The notes beneath the pieces are model-generated. The model saw nothing but the letters and a program-made list of their open reading frames with translations. It did not search any database and was not told the DNA's origin. The translations under genes and the position numbers were made by a program. This document shows, in pieces, positions 12,508 to 25,207 of a stretch of DNA of 64,000 nucleotides (positions are counted from its first letter, which is position 1; each line of letters opens with the position of its first letter). Origin of the DNA: Himantopus leucocephalus. Lineage: Eukaryota; Chordata; Aves; Charadriiformes; Recurvirostridae. Location of the stretch: NCBI GenBank assembly GCA_003993805.1, contig RSEF01000004.1:71546545-71610544 (forward strand), read 5' to 3'.

Positions 12508-15500
12508 TTCTGCTTGTGTGGTGAGAAATTGGATGGCTGTGAACGCAGGAACTGGGACAAACATATAAAAGCGGCTTGACTCGTCTGTGGTGCTGAGGGT
12601 ACGTGAGTAAGCACAAGGATTTCCTGTAGATTCGTTCCATCTCCCATGTTCATATATGCCAAATGCTGACGGGCTGTTCTTGAATAGTGCTGAGTCTGAT
12701 GAAAGCCCTACAAGTTGTTCTTTTTGTTAAAGGTTGGCTAAGTGTGTGTGTTTTCATAAGGTAAGCTTTTCCACAATTTCTTTCATTGATCAGTGTAAAG
12801 TTGACCCTGGGAAGTCAAAATTAATCCTGGAAGCATGTTCAGTGAACCACAGTTGTTTTGTGAATACGAGGAGCTGGCCTGTCTGGCATAAAAGAAGAAA
12901 TGTGTCTAAAACCAACATTGAGCTTTTTGCTGAAACGACATAAATATTAGCCTTTAAAAATAGCACGCTAAGCCTTTTTTTAGATGAGCACTGGTAGGGT
13001 AGCAAAGCCCTAACCTCTTGCTGCTGGTGTCACGTTTAAAAAAACAAAATGTTAAAAAACATTCATTAAAATGAATGAACTATGGCTCAAGGGTGGTGTA
13101 TCTGAGTGGCAGAAGGGATCTTGCTTCTTGCTGTCACTTTGCTCAATATTTACTAATAGGGAGCAGGTCGCCAACCAGGTCACCTTTGAGGTAGGGAGCA
13201 TATGAATGTAAATCAAACTGTTGTGAGGAGCTTACAACTGAACTAAGAATGGGCCTAAGTGGAGAGTCTCAAGGGCAGTGGAGTAATTCTGCCGTTGGTT
13301 ATTCTGGTATTATTCCCTGTGGATGTTTCTGCTTCAAAATGTGGCCTGAGCGGTCTGCTGTTGCTTTGAGTGTGAAATAGTTTAATGGTTAAAAGACTTT
13401 TCTGGTAGAAATGGGGATGTTCAGTCATATTCGCACTGTGCTGTTATTTTAATGCTTCTGGCCATGGTACCCACAGTGTTCCAGGTTGCTTGTAAACTTT
13501 TGCTCTCCTGTTTTTCAATATGTACTGCACGTCTTGTCCACTACGTGGTGCTTCCCTCACAACTGCAGTGGTGTCTTCTACTGGATACGGTGCAGTCATT
13601 TCCAAAACTCCATTTTCATAATTTGCTTTTTCTCCTATGATCGACAGTGTTTTGGGTCATGGTTTTATGAATTTCCCTTCATTGTGGCTAACATAAGTAC
13701 GGGAAGATTTGAAGTCTCTAATTCAGTTGAGTACCAAAGAGAAGCTGCATTCCTGTGTACAGGGATCCTTCCCTTGTTGCTCTCTATGCTCTCTGGTTAT
13801 GTAGCTGCAAGCACAGATGGAGATCAAAATAGACATCATGCTTGTCTTATGTTCCATAACCTGTCAATAACTCCATAGTTTTTACGAATAAACTTGTATG
13901 CTTGATTTCCAGCGTGCATGTTTCCTGAGTAAAAGTGAGTGTCTGGGTGTTTGCTCTCAACTTCTGGGCAGATGAACAGGTGAATGGATGTTTTGGTACA
14001 AAGATTCTTCAGTTTATGAAATAAAATTACTTCTGTCTTTTTACACAGTGGGTGGACTATTAGAAGCATGATGGGTGTCTGCAGTATGACTTTCATCTCC
14101 TTAGGCATGAGTATTCACTCTGTTGTGTGGGGCATCTGACTGAAAAAGAGAAAGCCTTGACGCTGTGCAAGCATCGTTCAGCAACAGCCAAAGCTTTCAG
14201 CTGTTGTCAACGTGAGCTTAGCCACAAATCCAAAACACAGAACCCTACAAGCTGCTGTGAAGAAAGTTAATTCCATCCCAGCCAGACCCAGTACGGGTAG
14301 GTTTAGACCAAGCACGTCATTATTACATTGTGAGGTTAATTGCTTAACACAAAGCTGGAGCCCTTACATCCTTCTGTTTCTGTATCATTGTGTTTAGCGC
14401 AACCGTGTTTGTGCTTTCTGCACAAGTGTGTGATAGTATTTCCCCTTGCTTGCATACTTTTTTGGTTCACCAGCATTCTTTGGTTTTACATCTTATTTAG
14501 AATGACAGTTCTTTTGACTTATTCATAAAAGAGGAAAAAAACCATTAAAACTTATTGTCATCACCAAAAATAAGGATTGTCTTGGGAAGACAGTAGAGAA
14601 CGGAATTTCTAGGAATGCCCCTTAGGTGGTTTTCAAGCCTTTATTCATCCAACAGATTGCTTTCTCAGCATTAGTGGAATTTGCTGAATTTGTAATTTGC
14701 TATATTTGCTGTACAGTTGAATTGGGAAGACTGAGAAAACATGAGCAGCTTCAGACCTCCTCTTCCTTGACCTGTATTTTGCCAGGCCTATGTTCTACGT
14801 TCTGCTTCCCTCTGAATTTTGGGTACCTCGCTCGCTGCTTGAGAGGCGAAGCAAGTCTGAACAGTGCGAGCACCCACAAGCTTTCTTTCAAAGGCACAGC
14901 AGGAGGACTTTCTTTGTAGCAGGGCTGGAAGTCCGCAAATAGATAGCAGCACCAGTTTCCCTTTTTGGTACAATAGCGGATATAGTGCTGAGACATCTTC
15001 TGCTTCCAGCAGGACATGCTGTGAACGACAGACCGGCTGTTCCTCTGAGCAGGTACAGCTTGGTCTGCTTTTACGAGGTCAGCCCAGCTCTGCAAGTTAA
15101 CAACAGCCATGGGTCTGGACAGATCGTGGTCCAGACCTACAGCCTTCTGCCCTCGTTTTATTCTAAGTCAGAAACAGGGGCAAACCTTTTCTGCTCTGAA
15201 ATGGCCACAAAAGTTAATTAGACTAAAATAAATTTCAGTAATTTTTGGAATCTCTCATTCATAATCAGAACAAAGCAAAAAGTTCATGGTCTTATTTTGA
15301 GTTTTCCGTCAAGGTAAATGATAGGAAGAATGTTAAATTGGACATGTCAGGAGAGAAGAGTAAGCCAGTTGCTGGGTAGATTCAAGACACTCCGTGCTGG
15401 CTCACTCCTCGCCTCCAGGTTCCCATGTGGGACCCAAGTTGCTGAATATTCAATATCCATTCTGCAGTAAATCTGCTCTTACTAAGGAGCTTGACCTGCA

Positions 15501-17689
15501 GAGCTGCAGGTTTAGGTTTCAAACCCTGCCGGCGATGCGTGAGTGGACAGTTTTGGTGATAGCAACAGAGAGCAAAATTCATAGTTGCCTTTAAAAAGGC
15601 ATACAGAATACTGTGTAGGCTGCAAAGCCAAGCAGTTCAAAGCTGAGAAATGCCAGTAACTCAGTTTCCCATGCAACCATCATTTGACTCCTGTGTGCAT
15701 TGTAGCACAGTCTTCAATTTCGTGATTATATAGTGTATTTGCTATGAGCCACGGCTGCGTTCAGTGTATGGACTGAACACCGCAGAGAACCAGAAACATA
15801 CAGCTTCACTTATTCTTACACATGATGAATAAGTACTAATAAAGTAAGTGAGACTCTCTATATGCTATTCAGCAAGTAGCTTTTTCTGGGTCTCAGTTTG
15901 CAGTTCATGAAGTGGACTGGCACTCTCAGCTCTGTGTGACTCATTTTGGAACTTGAAGAAGAAAAAGCATTAAATTACATTTTGAGGTATTAGTGATTAC
16001 ATTTCTTTGAAGAGAGAGGACTTTGTGCTCTGCTTCTCGATACACCTGGTGCCTGATGTTTTGGTTTTAGTTTGGACCCAAAACTGTACTAAGGCTGTTT
16101 GGTTGATGTAAGCTGGACTCAAAAGCCGTATCTCAGCTGTGGCTCTGAACTGCTGCCTAAGCCTTTCGCTTTCCTCTTCTCTGCAAAGCATGGAAGGTGT
16201 GCAGTCTTGACAGCTACACATTTTTGTTGGGTTTATTTGTTGTTCCCATGGAGTCACTTGAGAAATAAAATGCAAAACCCTTGTAAAACTTTAGAAAACT
16301 TGACTTTTGAGGTCAAGTCAACTGTCGAAGTAATAGCGTCGTTTATACAAGGAACCTTTTATTCCTATTAAACTTGTTAAATGTAAACTTACTTACCCTT
16401 TCCTGAGTCTGTGCCTAGAGGAGATCTCCAGTGATGTGACTACCTCGCAGAACTAGTGCAAACCTGCCCCAAAAGAAGCAGCTCCTCAGTGCACAGCGGG
16501 TATTTATGCTATGCCTGGGTTTTGGTGTTACCTAGTGAAACTGGATTAGTATTCCCCGTAGTGGAAAAGAAGGCGATTCTCGGAGATGTTAGTCTATCCA
16601 TCCAGTTGGCCACACGGGATTTCCCTGATGTAGCCTAGATGATTACAGCCCTCTGCAGAATATGTTAAGATGCAGCACTTGCGTAAGCTTATATTGTGAA
16701 AGAAGCACAAGCACTCACAATATCTTGGCTGATGAGTGTTAGGCTTCTCAGCCTTATTGTTGCCTGAACATATGTTTTCCAAAATATTTGTACAATAACA
16801 CTCTGCATTTATGTAACACCTTATTTCACTGAAGCACTAAAAATATCCTGGAACTGTTAATTAAAATGAAAATGCAACACATTAATCACCTAATGAGATT
16901 TAAGAAATATGATACAATTTTTTTGCATGCGTAATAATATAAAAGTATATTAGTGGTGTTGTGTTTGATGGAACTGTTAAATAATACGTGTTGTGGTAGA
17001 CTATCTTAATGCCTTGGGTAATAAAACTGAATGTAACAGTTCCAAGATTTCTCCTGGGTGTAATTTACCACAGGCATATGTTCTTCATCACTGTTTCCAG
17101 CAGAATGTTACAAATTGGAGGGGAAACAGAATAGACCAAAACATAATGGAAAATGATGCTTTTCAACAGAATGCTGGGTTTGGGGGTTTTTCAGGGGGGC
17201 GTCTTTTTGGCAGCTGTTTAAAAAAAAAAAAAGCTGTAAAATATCATATTTATTTTATTATCTTATCTGCTCATTTAGTTTTGTAAATGTCCACATAGAG
17301 CTGCATACAGCTACAAACTTATGCAAAAGTAATGCAAATAGAGCCGCGAAGCAATTAAAAAATCTATTTTTTCAGCTGTGTCGTTCTCTTTTTTTTTTTC
17401 ATCTGCAAATCTCTGTGGGAGCTTTGTAGAGCAGATGTGCCTTTGGTGGTGTGCTCCGGAGGCCAGCAGGCTGGCCGGGCGACGGGGCAGCCAGCTACGC
17501 TGCCCGCTCTGCGGGAACTCTCAGCTGGGAGGGCTGTAGGCATCACTTGCACCCTCTAGAGCATAGGAAACCCTCTTGTGCCAGGAACTGCTGTTTATCA
17601 GCCTCTAAAAATGGAAATCTTTAATCATAAAGTGGATTTCTGGACTTTTTTCCTTGCTGTTTCTAAATTCTGTGCGTTGAAGTGTAGGC
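12508..17689. other. Noncoding stretch, probable intron
   Basis: Follows the donor of the exon at 12252. A small perfect hairpin, CATTCATT-aa-AATGAATG, lies at 13060-13077. Homopolymer A runs and AT-rich sequence dominate 16780-17350. No further exon is supported. Confidence 0.55.
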
Positions 17690-17765
17690 ATTGCCGTACT
17701 GGGTTAGACACAGTGTTGTGGCTCCTTCTGCTTCTGATTGTCCTCAGCACGCAATTCTTGTTGCA
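17690..17765 (-). mobile_element. Probable scrap of an old CR1 3' end
   Basis: The words 'gccgtactgggttagac' at about 17692-17708, followed by a run ending near 'gattgtcct', resemble the 3' untranslated end of old amniote CR1 elements in reverse ('...gccatactgggttagac...'). Only about 75 bases are recognisable and there is no coding landmark, so this could be coincidence. Confidence 0.35.
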
Positions 17766-20700
17766 CGTTAATGAAGTCACACATTAATGAAGGTATCATT
17801 ACCTTATTGCTAGCATGGCCTAAGTATCATGAATCCTAAAATCAATCCCAGTTTTGCAATAAGCATTTGCATTCCTAGACAGGGACAGCCAGTTCCTCAG
17901 AGGACAGACACACTCGCTTATCTTTGGCGGTGGTCTTGGCTTCACTGCTGGTTTGGAGCAATGATTTCCCAAACCTGGTTGTATTATGGGTATGTAGGTA
18001 TGAAATTAGGTTCTTGGCTGAGGTTATAGTGTAGCCCCTTTGGATCTGATGGAAGGTACCGCTGGCCTTGTGTAGGAGAAGGCTTCCTCAGCTTCACAGC
18101 AGAGGTGTAGCTCCGCTGTCTGCTAGTGAGTTCTTTCACCTCCCCCGATATTCATGCAATTCAGAAAAATATTGTGAAACTGCCATTGTTTAAAACCATA
18201 AAATCCTAGAGTAAATTCTGAGTGATTTTAAATTTTTCATGCTTTTATCAAGAGTATTTTCTATAAATTAAGAAAGTTTCCACTAGTTCAGTGCAAGGCC
18301 AGCCCTGTCCCTCCCTTGTATAATAGCTTATTTCCAACTAATCCATGAGTTTCACGACAGAACTGATGGGAAAAAAAAAAAAAGTCAACTTGAAGAACAC
18401 ATTTGCACTTTTTTATTTTATTTTGCTGTTTATTGAGAGTTTAATCCTTACTACAAAAAGACTTTTTTCACATGTTCTTAAAATTGAAACACATTATTAA
18501 TGGCAACACGTAGACAAATCAGAGAAGGGTTAATCTGGTATTTCTGTGTAGTGTAGGTATTTATGCTGAGCACTGTACCTGGCTAGATTTATCCAAAATC
18601 AAAGCTGCAACCACATTGTTTCTTGCTATCATTTAGGGAAATAATAGAAAAATCAAAATTAAATATTGTCCCTTCAGAGTTTTCCAAGGTTACATAATTC
18701 AAGAAATTCAGAGCTCTGTTCTTTATTTTGGGTATTTAGAGAAGTCTTAACAAGCCGTACTGTCTTCAAGGCCTTCTCAAGAGCTTCCGTTTCCCCCATT
18801 CACGCTTCAGGACCTCTGTATTTGCATGGTCCGCACAAAACCCAAGAGCAATGTGTTAGCGGCGCCGGGTCCTGCTGGGTCAGTCCTGCAGGTCTGGGGT
18901 ACACGACTCGGATTTAAAGATTGCTCCTTGATTCCAGGCGTGCGTGGGAGTCCGGCTGCCAGTAAGTTCAGTAGATAGGGATCAGCTCCCCACCAGAGCG
19001 AAGGTTTATAAACTAAACTGTTTATGTTAAAAGTTCATAGAGTGGGTTACGGAGGGTGGGGGAATACCTCAACACATCAAATAGCTAAACATTTTGAATG
19101 TCCAGACAGGCTGCTCTCTGAAATACTGATTAGCTGCTTCTAGTCCCTGATGCTAAAGGGTCATTTTCATGCCTAATGTTAGGAGGACAGCTTTGCATCC
19201 CGGTTTGAGTTGGGAAGAAGACCTCTTCCCACCAGGCTAGGCTGTTGTACGTGCATGATTAGAGCCCGTGCTGTTCGGGGAATCTGCTGTCCTGTAACCT
19301 GCAACTCATAACTGCTGCTCGGTAATGAAGGCAAACGCCAGAAATGCCGCTGCACATGGTCTGTCTAGAACTAAATCTGCTGCGATTTGGAGAGGAGCTG
19401 TAAGTGCTGGTGTGGCGTGGCTCCGCAAACTTCAGGGCTGCTTCCGTCATCATGGATGCATTACACGGAAGAAAAACTTTCTCATAGGAGAGCTCCACTC
19501 AAATGATGAAAAAGAAAGTCGTCTCAGATTATGGCAAGGTTTCTTTCTCCCATGCTCCCTGTGCCTCCCCCAGGACCGAGGAGATGGTCCTTGCCCCGCA
19601 GAGCCCTCCCGGGCTGGCGTGCAGATAAGGCACAGTTGGAATGAGTTTTCCCTTTTGCCTTGGATGACAAAACATAGTCTCTGTTGATAGAGCTAAATAG
19701 CTTCATCCTGCCACAGAGCAGACATTATTACTGCAGCCAGATGAAACCCAGACGGTTTTCACCCCAGTTCTGAAATGGGAGTTTGGTGCTCAGGAGATGG
19801 GTATTTTTCCTGTTGCCCTGGCTGATTTTATAGCCATCTGAAATACCCCTCTCTGAATTGGCAGAGGGTGTGTGTAAAATGACCTCCTGGTATCTGTCTT
19901 ATTTTCTTGATGTGTTTTGGACACGATCCAGTGGAAAGTATTTGTGGTGTAGCATTCCCAGAGGATGATGGATCTGATGTTCACCCTTCCAGGAGCACCG
20001 GGCAGACATGAGCAAAGGCACTGCCCGGCCGGGCGAGAGGGGCTGCCTCGGGAGCTCCTGCAGTTTAATTCACCCTGAGACACTGCCACTGCTGCGACAC
20101 TTCAGTCCGCTTCACGGAAACAGACCTACTGGAAAAAAAGGTCACTTTAGAAATCCTAAGATATTAATCTGAATTACACAACAGTCACAAGAGGATTGTT
20201 GTGACCTCTCTGCAAAACTGGGGAGAAATGGGGTATGCACCCAAGCAATGACCTGCTCTGCTTTAGCCACTGACTCTGCAGGCACAGAGTACATGTCCTA
20301 ATTTTTGTCAGCTCTGTTTGGGACCCTTGAGCTCTCCGAGACCTCTCCCCTGTGACCTTTCTAAAGGCTTCTTCCCATTTCTGTTCAAAATCCATGGTTG
20401 GCAAAAGGGAGATGCGCAAGCCACATTGGCGGTCACTGACTTCGGGCTTTGTATCGCTCCCTGGGTGGATTCCTGGGCTATTTCTCAGCTGGGAAAGATG
20501 GAGCTTTTTCTAGTGAACTGTTTGGGAGGCAAATTGTTTGTACGAGCATTCTGGATTAATTTATATCTAAATTTGCATACGTATGTTATTTGCGTGTCTT
20601 AAAAAGTCAAGCATATCTTAAAAATCAGTATTAAGCTGTGGTAATAGAGGTGAGAAAATCAGGCCACTTTGTACATACACAGGGATATTTTGTTTGGATT

Positions 20701-20886
20701 TCATGATGTATGTTAAAATGTATGGTAGAAGACAATCCCAATGGAAGCCCAGCGGTGTTGGGTTGGTTTTTTTTAAATTTGTTTTAAACTTTCATATGTT
20801 GTCTGTTTATTTTGTCTTCAGCACCTGGTCTCAGTTGGCTCCAAACTGGATAGTAATTTTCATTGAAGTGTTTATAACATGAAGTC

Positions 20887-20908
20887 TTTTTTTTTTTTTT
20901 TTTTTTTT
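20887..20908 (+). repeat. 22-base T run at a contig join
   Basis: A pure T run flanked by near-identical words (aacatgaag before, aacatgang after) with an N at 20916. The flanking repeat suggests imperfect joining of contigs across the homopolymer, though a short target-site duplication is an alternative. Confidence 0.85.
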
Positions 20909-21209
20909 AACATGANGACATATGCCTGCAGCTCCGCAGGCTGCTGTCTCGCTGCCAACTTAGCAGGACAGCCAACTGCAACAGGAAACTGATATGGTGC
21001 AATTTTCATTAATGATTTGTGTTCTTTTTCAGCTTGCAAATTCAATAGCATTTGGAAGATTCTCCTAACATCGAATATCTCCTTGCTTTAAGCATAAAAT
21101 GAAAACAGGAGCTGCTTTAGAATTAGGCAACTTTTTAGAAGGTAGTTGTCTATGTATGTGGCCAGGCTAAATCTTTTTTTTCTTCTTTCCATTTGAATCC
21201 CTTCCTTGC

Positions 21210-21325
21210 AAAACCTTAAAGTTTTGGCATATTGTAAAATTATGAGTAAATTCTTGCTGTTTTGCAGAGCACACCCAGCCTGGCAAACTAAAAATGGTGA
21301 AGCATTAAATAACTGTCAAATTAAG
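21210..21325 (+). repeat. Copy 1 of a 116-base direct duplicate
   Basis: This segment, starting 'aaaaccttaaagttttggca', reappears at 24552-24666 in the same orientation. The copies differ by two substitutions and one single-base indel (about 97 percent identity). The segment has no coding frame, tail or terminal repeat that would mark it as a known mobile element. Flanking sequence differs at once on the left side. Confidence 0.95.
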
Positions 21326-22164
21326 AGGGAAAAAATAAAAAAGAAGAAAAAAGGACTTGTTAGTAGTCACCACCCATATGACAGAAATCCACTGAGATTT
21401 GGGGGTTTTGTTTTTCTTTCGCACAAAGCCACAAATGTTGTTTGCTGTAGATGGCAAAATTTTGCTTTGTTACATTTGAGTGCCTTCCTGTAAGAGTTTC
21501 TAAGTATTCTATTATCATGCCTGTCGGTTTGGTATCTGTTTTAAATACCACGCTGTGTGCTGCATCTGATGGCACAAGGACAGACAGCATTGCCTCTGCT
21601 GAGGCAGGGAGGAATGTCTGTCAGCTTTAGATATTTCTGGTTGTTCTCTTCAGCTCACTGGTGGTGGTATTTCTCTGGTCCTTACCATGAGATTTTATCA
21701 GGGCTGAATTCTGTCCTTTGAATTTTGGGCAGTCAACCTATTTCAGGCTGGCAATCTCCATGTATTTTAATGATGATGCAATATGTTGAAGTCCAGTATT
21801 TGAAGAAACAGTTGAGCCCAGCCGTAAAATGGAGTCATAAGGCTGTGCGTTAATCGCAGTGATAAACCAAAAAAATCTCTTAAATAATTGATTACAACCC
21901 ATCTTTTATTTTGCAAAACCTTTGCTGTGTTGGTCATCTTAACATCTCAAGAGCAGAACCAGTGAAAAGAATTTCTAGAGTTTAATAAGTAGCTCAGCTA
22001 TTTATGGCTTAAACATACATCACTTGTCCATGCAGCTCACTAGTCAGCATGCCCTAATATTCCCCTCTTCATCCCAGACTTTGGAGACTCATGGATTTTG
22101 GCTCTGGAGGTCTTCTTGCTCAATCATTCATTATAGTAAAGATCATTTTCTTTCACATATATTA

Positions 22165-22210
22165 TATTTTAAGGGTCAGGTTCTGCTTCTGTGTAAATCA
22201 GTGTGAAAAC
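22165..22210. repeat. Possible scrap of the same old palindromic repeat type
   Basis: The words 'agggtcaggttctgcttctg' and 'tgtaaatcagtgtg' resemble one arm of the short palindromic amniote repeats described at 11755. Only about 45 bases are recognisable and the second arm is absent. Confidence 0.3.
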
Positions 22211-24551
22211 ATACAGCGCTCCTCCTGCTTGCAACAGTCCTGAGATCAAGCTTAAGGGACGGGTCGAATTATCATGATGTGGCACATGGATCAATTCTGC
22301 TGTAAGGGACTAAGCAGGATTAAATATTTTCATTGATCTGTCAAGCTTGCTAATACAACTTTTTCTTAATAGAACGATTTAAATGCCTTCCCTGGAATTG
22401 TTGTTAGTGCTACAACTGTTTTGTTTTCAATAACATCTAAGTATTGTCACGTACTACAGAAGTTCAAAAGCGCTACCTTATTTAAATGACTACTTTCTCA
22501 CAAATGTGTACTCAAGCCCTGACTACAAACCTAAGAGGCAAGTCTCTCATAGTCTTGAATTTTAAATCAACACGGGGAAGGTGCTCTCATAGTCCCTTTC
22601 TCCCTATTTGTTCTTGTTTAGTTTTAAATTTTATAGTTGAGTAAACGTCACCTCTGGTGGTTAAAGTTCAGGTCAAGTTACATTTTGCTGTGACCCTCCT
22701 GCTCTCTTTTGCAGACACCGGGACTGTGGTCTGTCAAGACAGGAAAGTTCACAGATCATAGCCTAAGGATTATTTTTTTTCCCCCCTCTCTTTCTTCGAT
22801 ATCCTTTCGTCAGGCAAGGAAAGTAATGTTTGTAAAATTGGAATGAGGGAATTCCGTTAATTGAGAGTTTTGTGTAAATAACAGTGGTGTTTGTGCCCTA
22901 CACAATTTCAGAAAGCATTATGCGTCGCGGAGGCTGCTTTAGAACCAGATGTCTGATTCTTTTTTAATTTCCCACTTTATTCCTTAAAATAAACATTATT
23001 GTGGAAATACTTGCTTGATGAGAGGTGGCAACAGCCAGTCATAGTCAATTAGACACATTTATTTAATGAAAAACAATACAAATATGTATTTGGCTTGCAT
23101 GGATTTTTGTAAATGTAGGGAATGAGTGGATATAACGTGTGAATGTTACTGGTTTATTCAAATCTCCTTCAGGCTTTTGTTTTGGGTGCTGCCTGTGCAT
23201 ATTTCTTTCACAAATCTGTGTACACCATGTGTATTGATGTAGCCCCAAGACTTTAAAAAAAAATAGAGGGAAAGATAGGTAGATTTGGAGTTATAAAACA
23301 GTCTTTGGGGAATGCTTATAGCCACAGAGGAGTGCTGCTGCCTGTTCATCAAGCAGAGCTCCCCAGATGACAGCTTCTTTCCCAGGCTGTTACTGAATAT
23401 CAGCATGTATGTGCCCAGGAGGGTCCTTGGAGATATGCCCCCATCCTGCCGGGAATTCTGCCTTTCTTCCTTATGCTCTCTTAAAATGTTGAGCGATTGG
23501 GGAATACATAGACGTGGCAGAGCCTTGTGTTAGCTTAAAGGAGATTTATTAGAATGGAGGCCGCAAATGACAAAAACATAATAAAATAAAAATTGGGAAA
23601 GAGCCTTTCTTCCAGTAGCCTTGCCTACTAGCCGATCAGAATTAGGAGTCAGAGAAAGAGAATTTAATTCTTCAGTTTCTTCATCATCTTTTCTTTTCTG
23701 CCCCTTTCTGCCATCTTCTTCATACTCTGCTCACATTCCTGCAAATCCTGTGCACTAAGTGAGGAAGAGATGGCAGAAGAAATAGTAGGAGCTGATCGAT
23801 TGTATCCGTATCTTAAAGTCATTCATGCTGGGGAACCGTAATTTGTTAACCGCATTTGTTAACTTTTGAGTGCTTGCCTTTGCCAACTCACTGTTGTTCC
23901 TTTGATGCTTTCAACATAACTTCCCAAGTAAGCAAACAAAACACTTAAAAGCTGAAACAACATTTTGACTGAAGAGAATGGTACTTATTTTATTGGCAAG
24001 TTCAAATAATTTGGCTGCACATCATAGCTGTCTGCTTCTTGCACTGGTGAAGTGATCAGTGCAATAGCAGGTTGTCTTCCAAATGGACCAAATGTTTACC
24101 AGCGGGTAAACGTACTGCGTAGGCTTTGCAGGTATTTGACAGCAACAGAGTACTGAGGTCTGTGAATAATTGGTTCAATTTGAGATTTTCTGCCTCTATT
24201 CCTTTATCTTCTTTTGTCTCTTCATGCCACAGCTCTTTTCCCCCACCATCCATCTCATATTCCTCCCTGTCCATCTGTTTTTACATCTCCCCCCATTTCC
24301 AGCCTGCTGCCCCAGTTCTTCCCACTGCCTCTCCATCACCCACGTGGATGCAGTCCGCCCTGAGCTCCTTGCTACACTGCCTTCTTTTGTCCACCTCCTC
24401 CTAGTCTGCCTTTGGTCTCCCCAGGCTCCCGCCTGCAGGCTGTCTGGCACCTCTGCTGCATTCATGTATGTGAAGTGGCTTCCTACCCTTCGTTATTCCT
24501 GATTTCAGGTCAGGCATTTGTGGTGGGGAGACTTCAGTGACCAGTTGTTGT

Positions 24552-24666
24552 AAAACCTTAAAGTTTTGGCATATTGTAAAATTATGAGTAAATTCTTGCT
24601 GTTTTGCAGAGCACTCCCAGCCTGGCAAACGAAAAATGGTGAAGCATTAAATAATGTCAAATTAAG
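24552..24666 (+). repeat. Copy 2 of a 116-base direct duplicate
   Basis: Near-identical partner of 21210-21325, lying 3.3 kb downstream. After copy 1 the sequence continues straight into an A-rich run (agggaaaaaataaaaa). A similar run follows copy 2 only after about 107 further bases (24773 on). The original duplication may therefore have been longer, with a later insertion or deletion, but the A-rich match is weak evidence. Confidence 0.95.
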
Positions 24667-24991
24667 TGAAAATGCCATGTTCTTACTCTCCCACTCATAG
24701 ACCTCCTCTGTTCCCCAGAACAAGCTACTGTAGGACAGTTCCAGCCACAACTGGTTGCCAAATTCAGTTTTTAAAAGGAAAAAATAAAAATAAACAAAGG
24801 CGTTACGCTTATTTTTTGTATATCGCCCTAAAACCCTTCTGTTCCTACAATTCTCCCACAAAACACTTGTACCAATCAGGGGTGGAAGTGGAGTATGCTG
24901 GGTTTGTTCCCACCACCCTACTTTAACCCAGGTTTAAAATAGGAACCTTGTCTATCTGTCTGTCTTTTTATGGCCAACGGAAAGAGGTTTC

Positions 24992-25207
24992 TCAAGGGCA
25001 CGCTTCATCTTGTTTAGTTGGGTGCCTTGAACCTGCCTTATGAAGTCCCTGTGCCTCCATTCCCAAGGGAGAGGCATGGGAACCATCCTTCACCAAGTTG
25101 GTTCTGTAGTTATGGAGGAGGCGTACCCGCCTGGCTGGTGACGTGTCTGTAAGGAGCCACAGCAGGATGGTGACGCTCAGTGCCCAAGCTGCTCCTGGGA
25201 GCTTCAT
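24992..25207 (-). CDS. Small reading frame with a signal-peptide-like start
   Basis: A 71-codon frame on the minus strand begins with ATG and has a classic tripartite signal sequence: a short n-region (MKLPGAAWA), a hydrophobic core (LSVTILLWLL) and a small-residue c-region (TDTSPA). An arginine pair (ARR) follows immediately. The remaining residues are hydrophilic and run to a stop without cysteine pairs or a recognised domain. The sequence is visibly richer in G and C at third positions than its surroundings. The start context is weak (C at -3), no strong splice donor stands out (GTGAAG and GTTCAA are possible), and no promoter is visible. It may be a first exon of a secreted peptide precursor, or a chance frame in a locally GC-rich patch. 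I cannot match it to a known hormone. Confidence 0.2.
   Translation of the reverse strand: MKLPGAAWALSVTILLWLLTDTSPARRVRLLHNYRTNLVKDGSHASPLGMEAQGLHKAGSRHPTKQDEACP

Noticed and set aside
20887..20908. T run as the reverse poly-A tail of a processed retrocopy
   Set aside because: No gene-like sequence adjoins it on either side, and the flanking near-repeat coincides with a contig-join N.
21036..21100. Acceptor-like 'ttctttttcag' with short open frames
   Set aside because: No donor before the stop codons in any frame.
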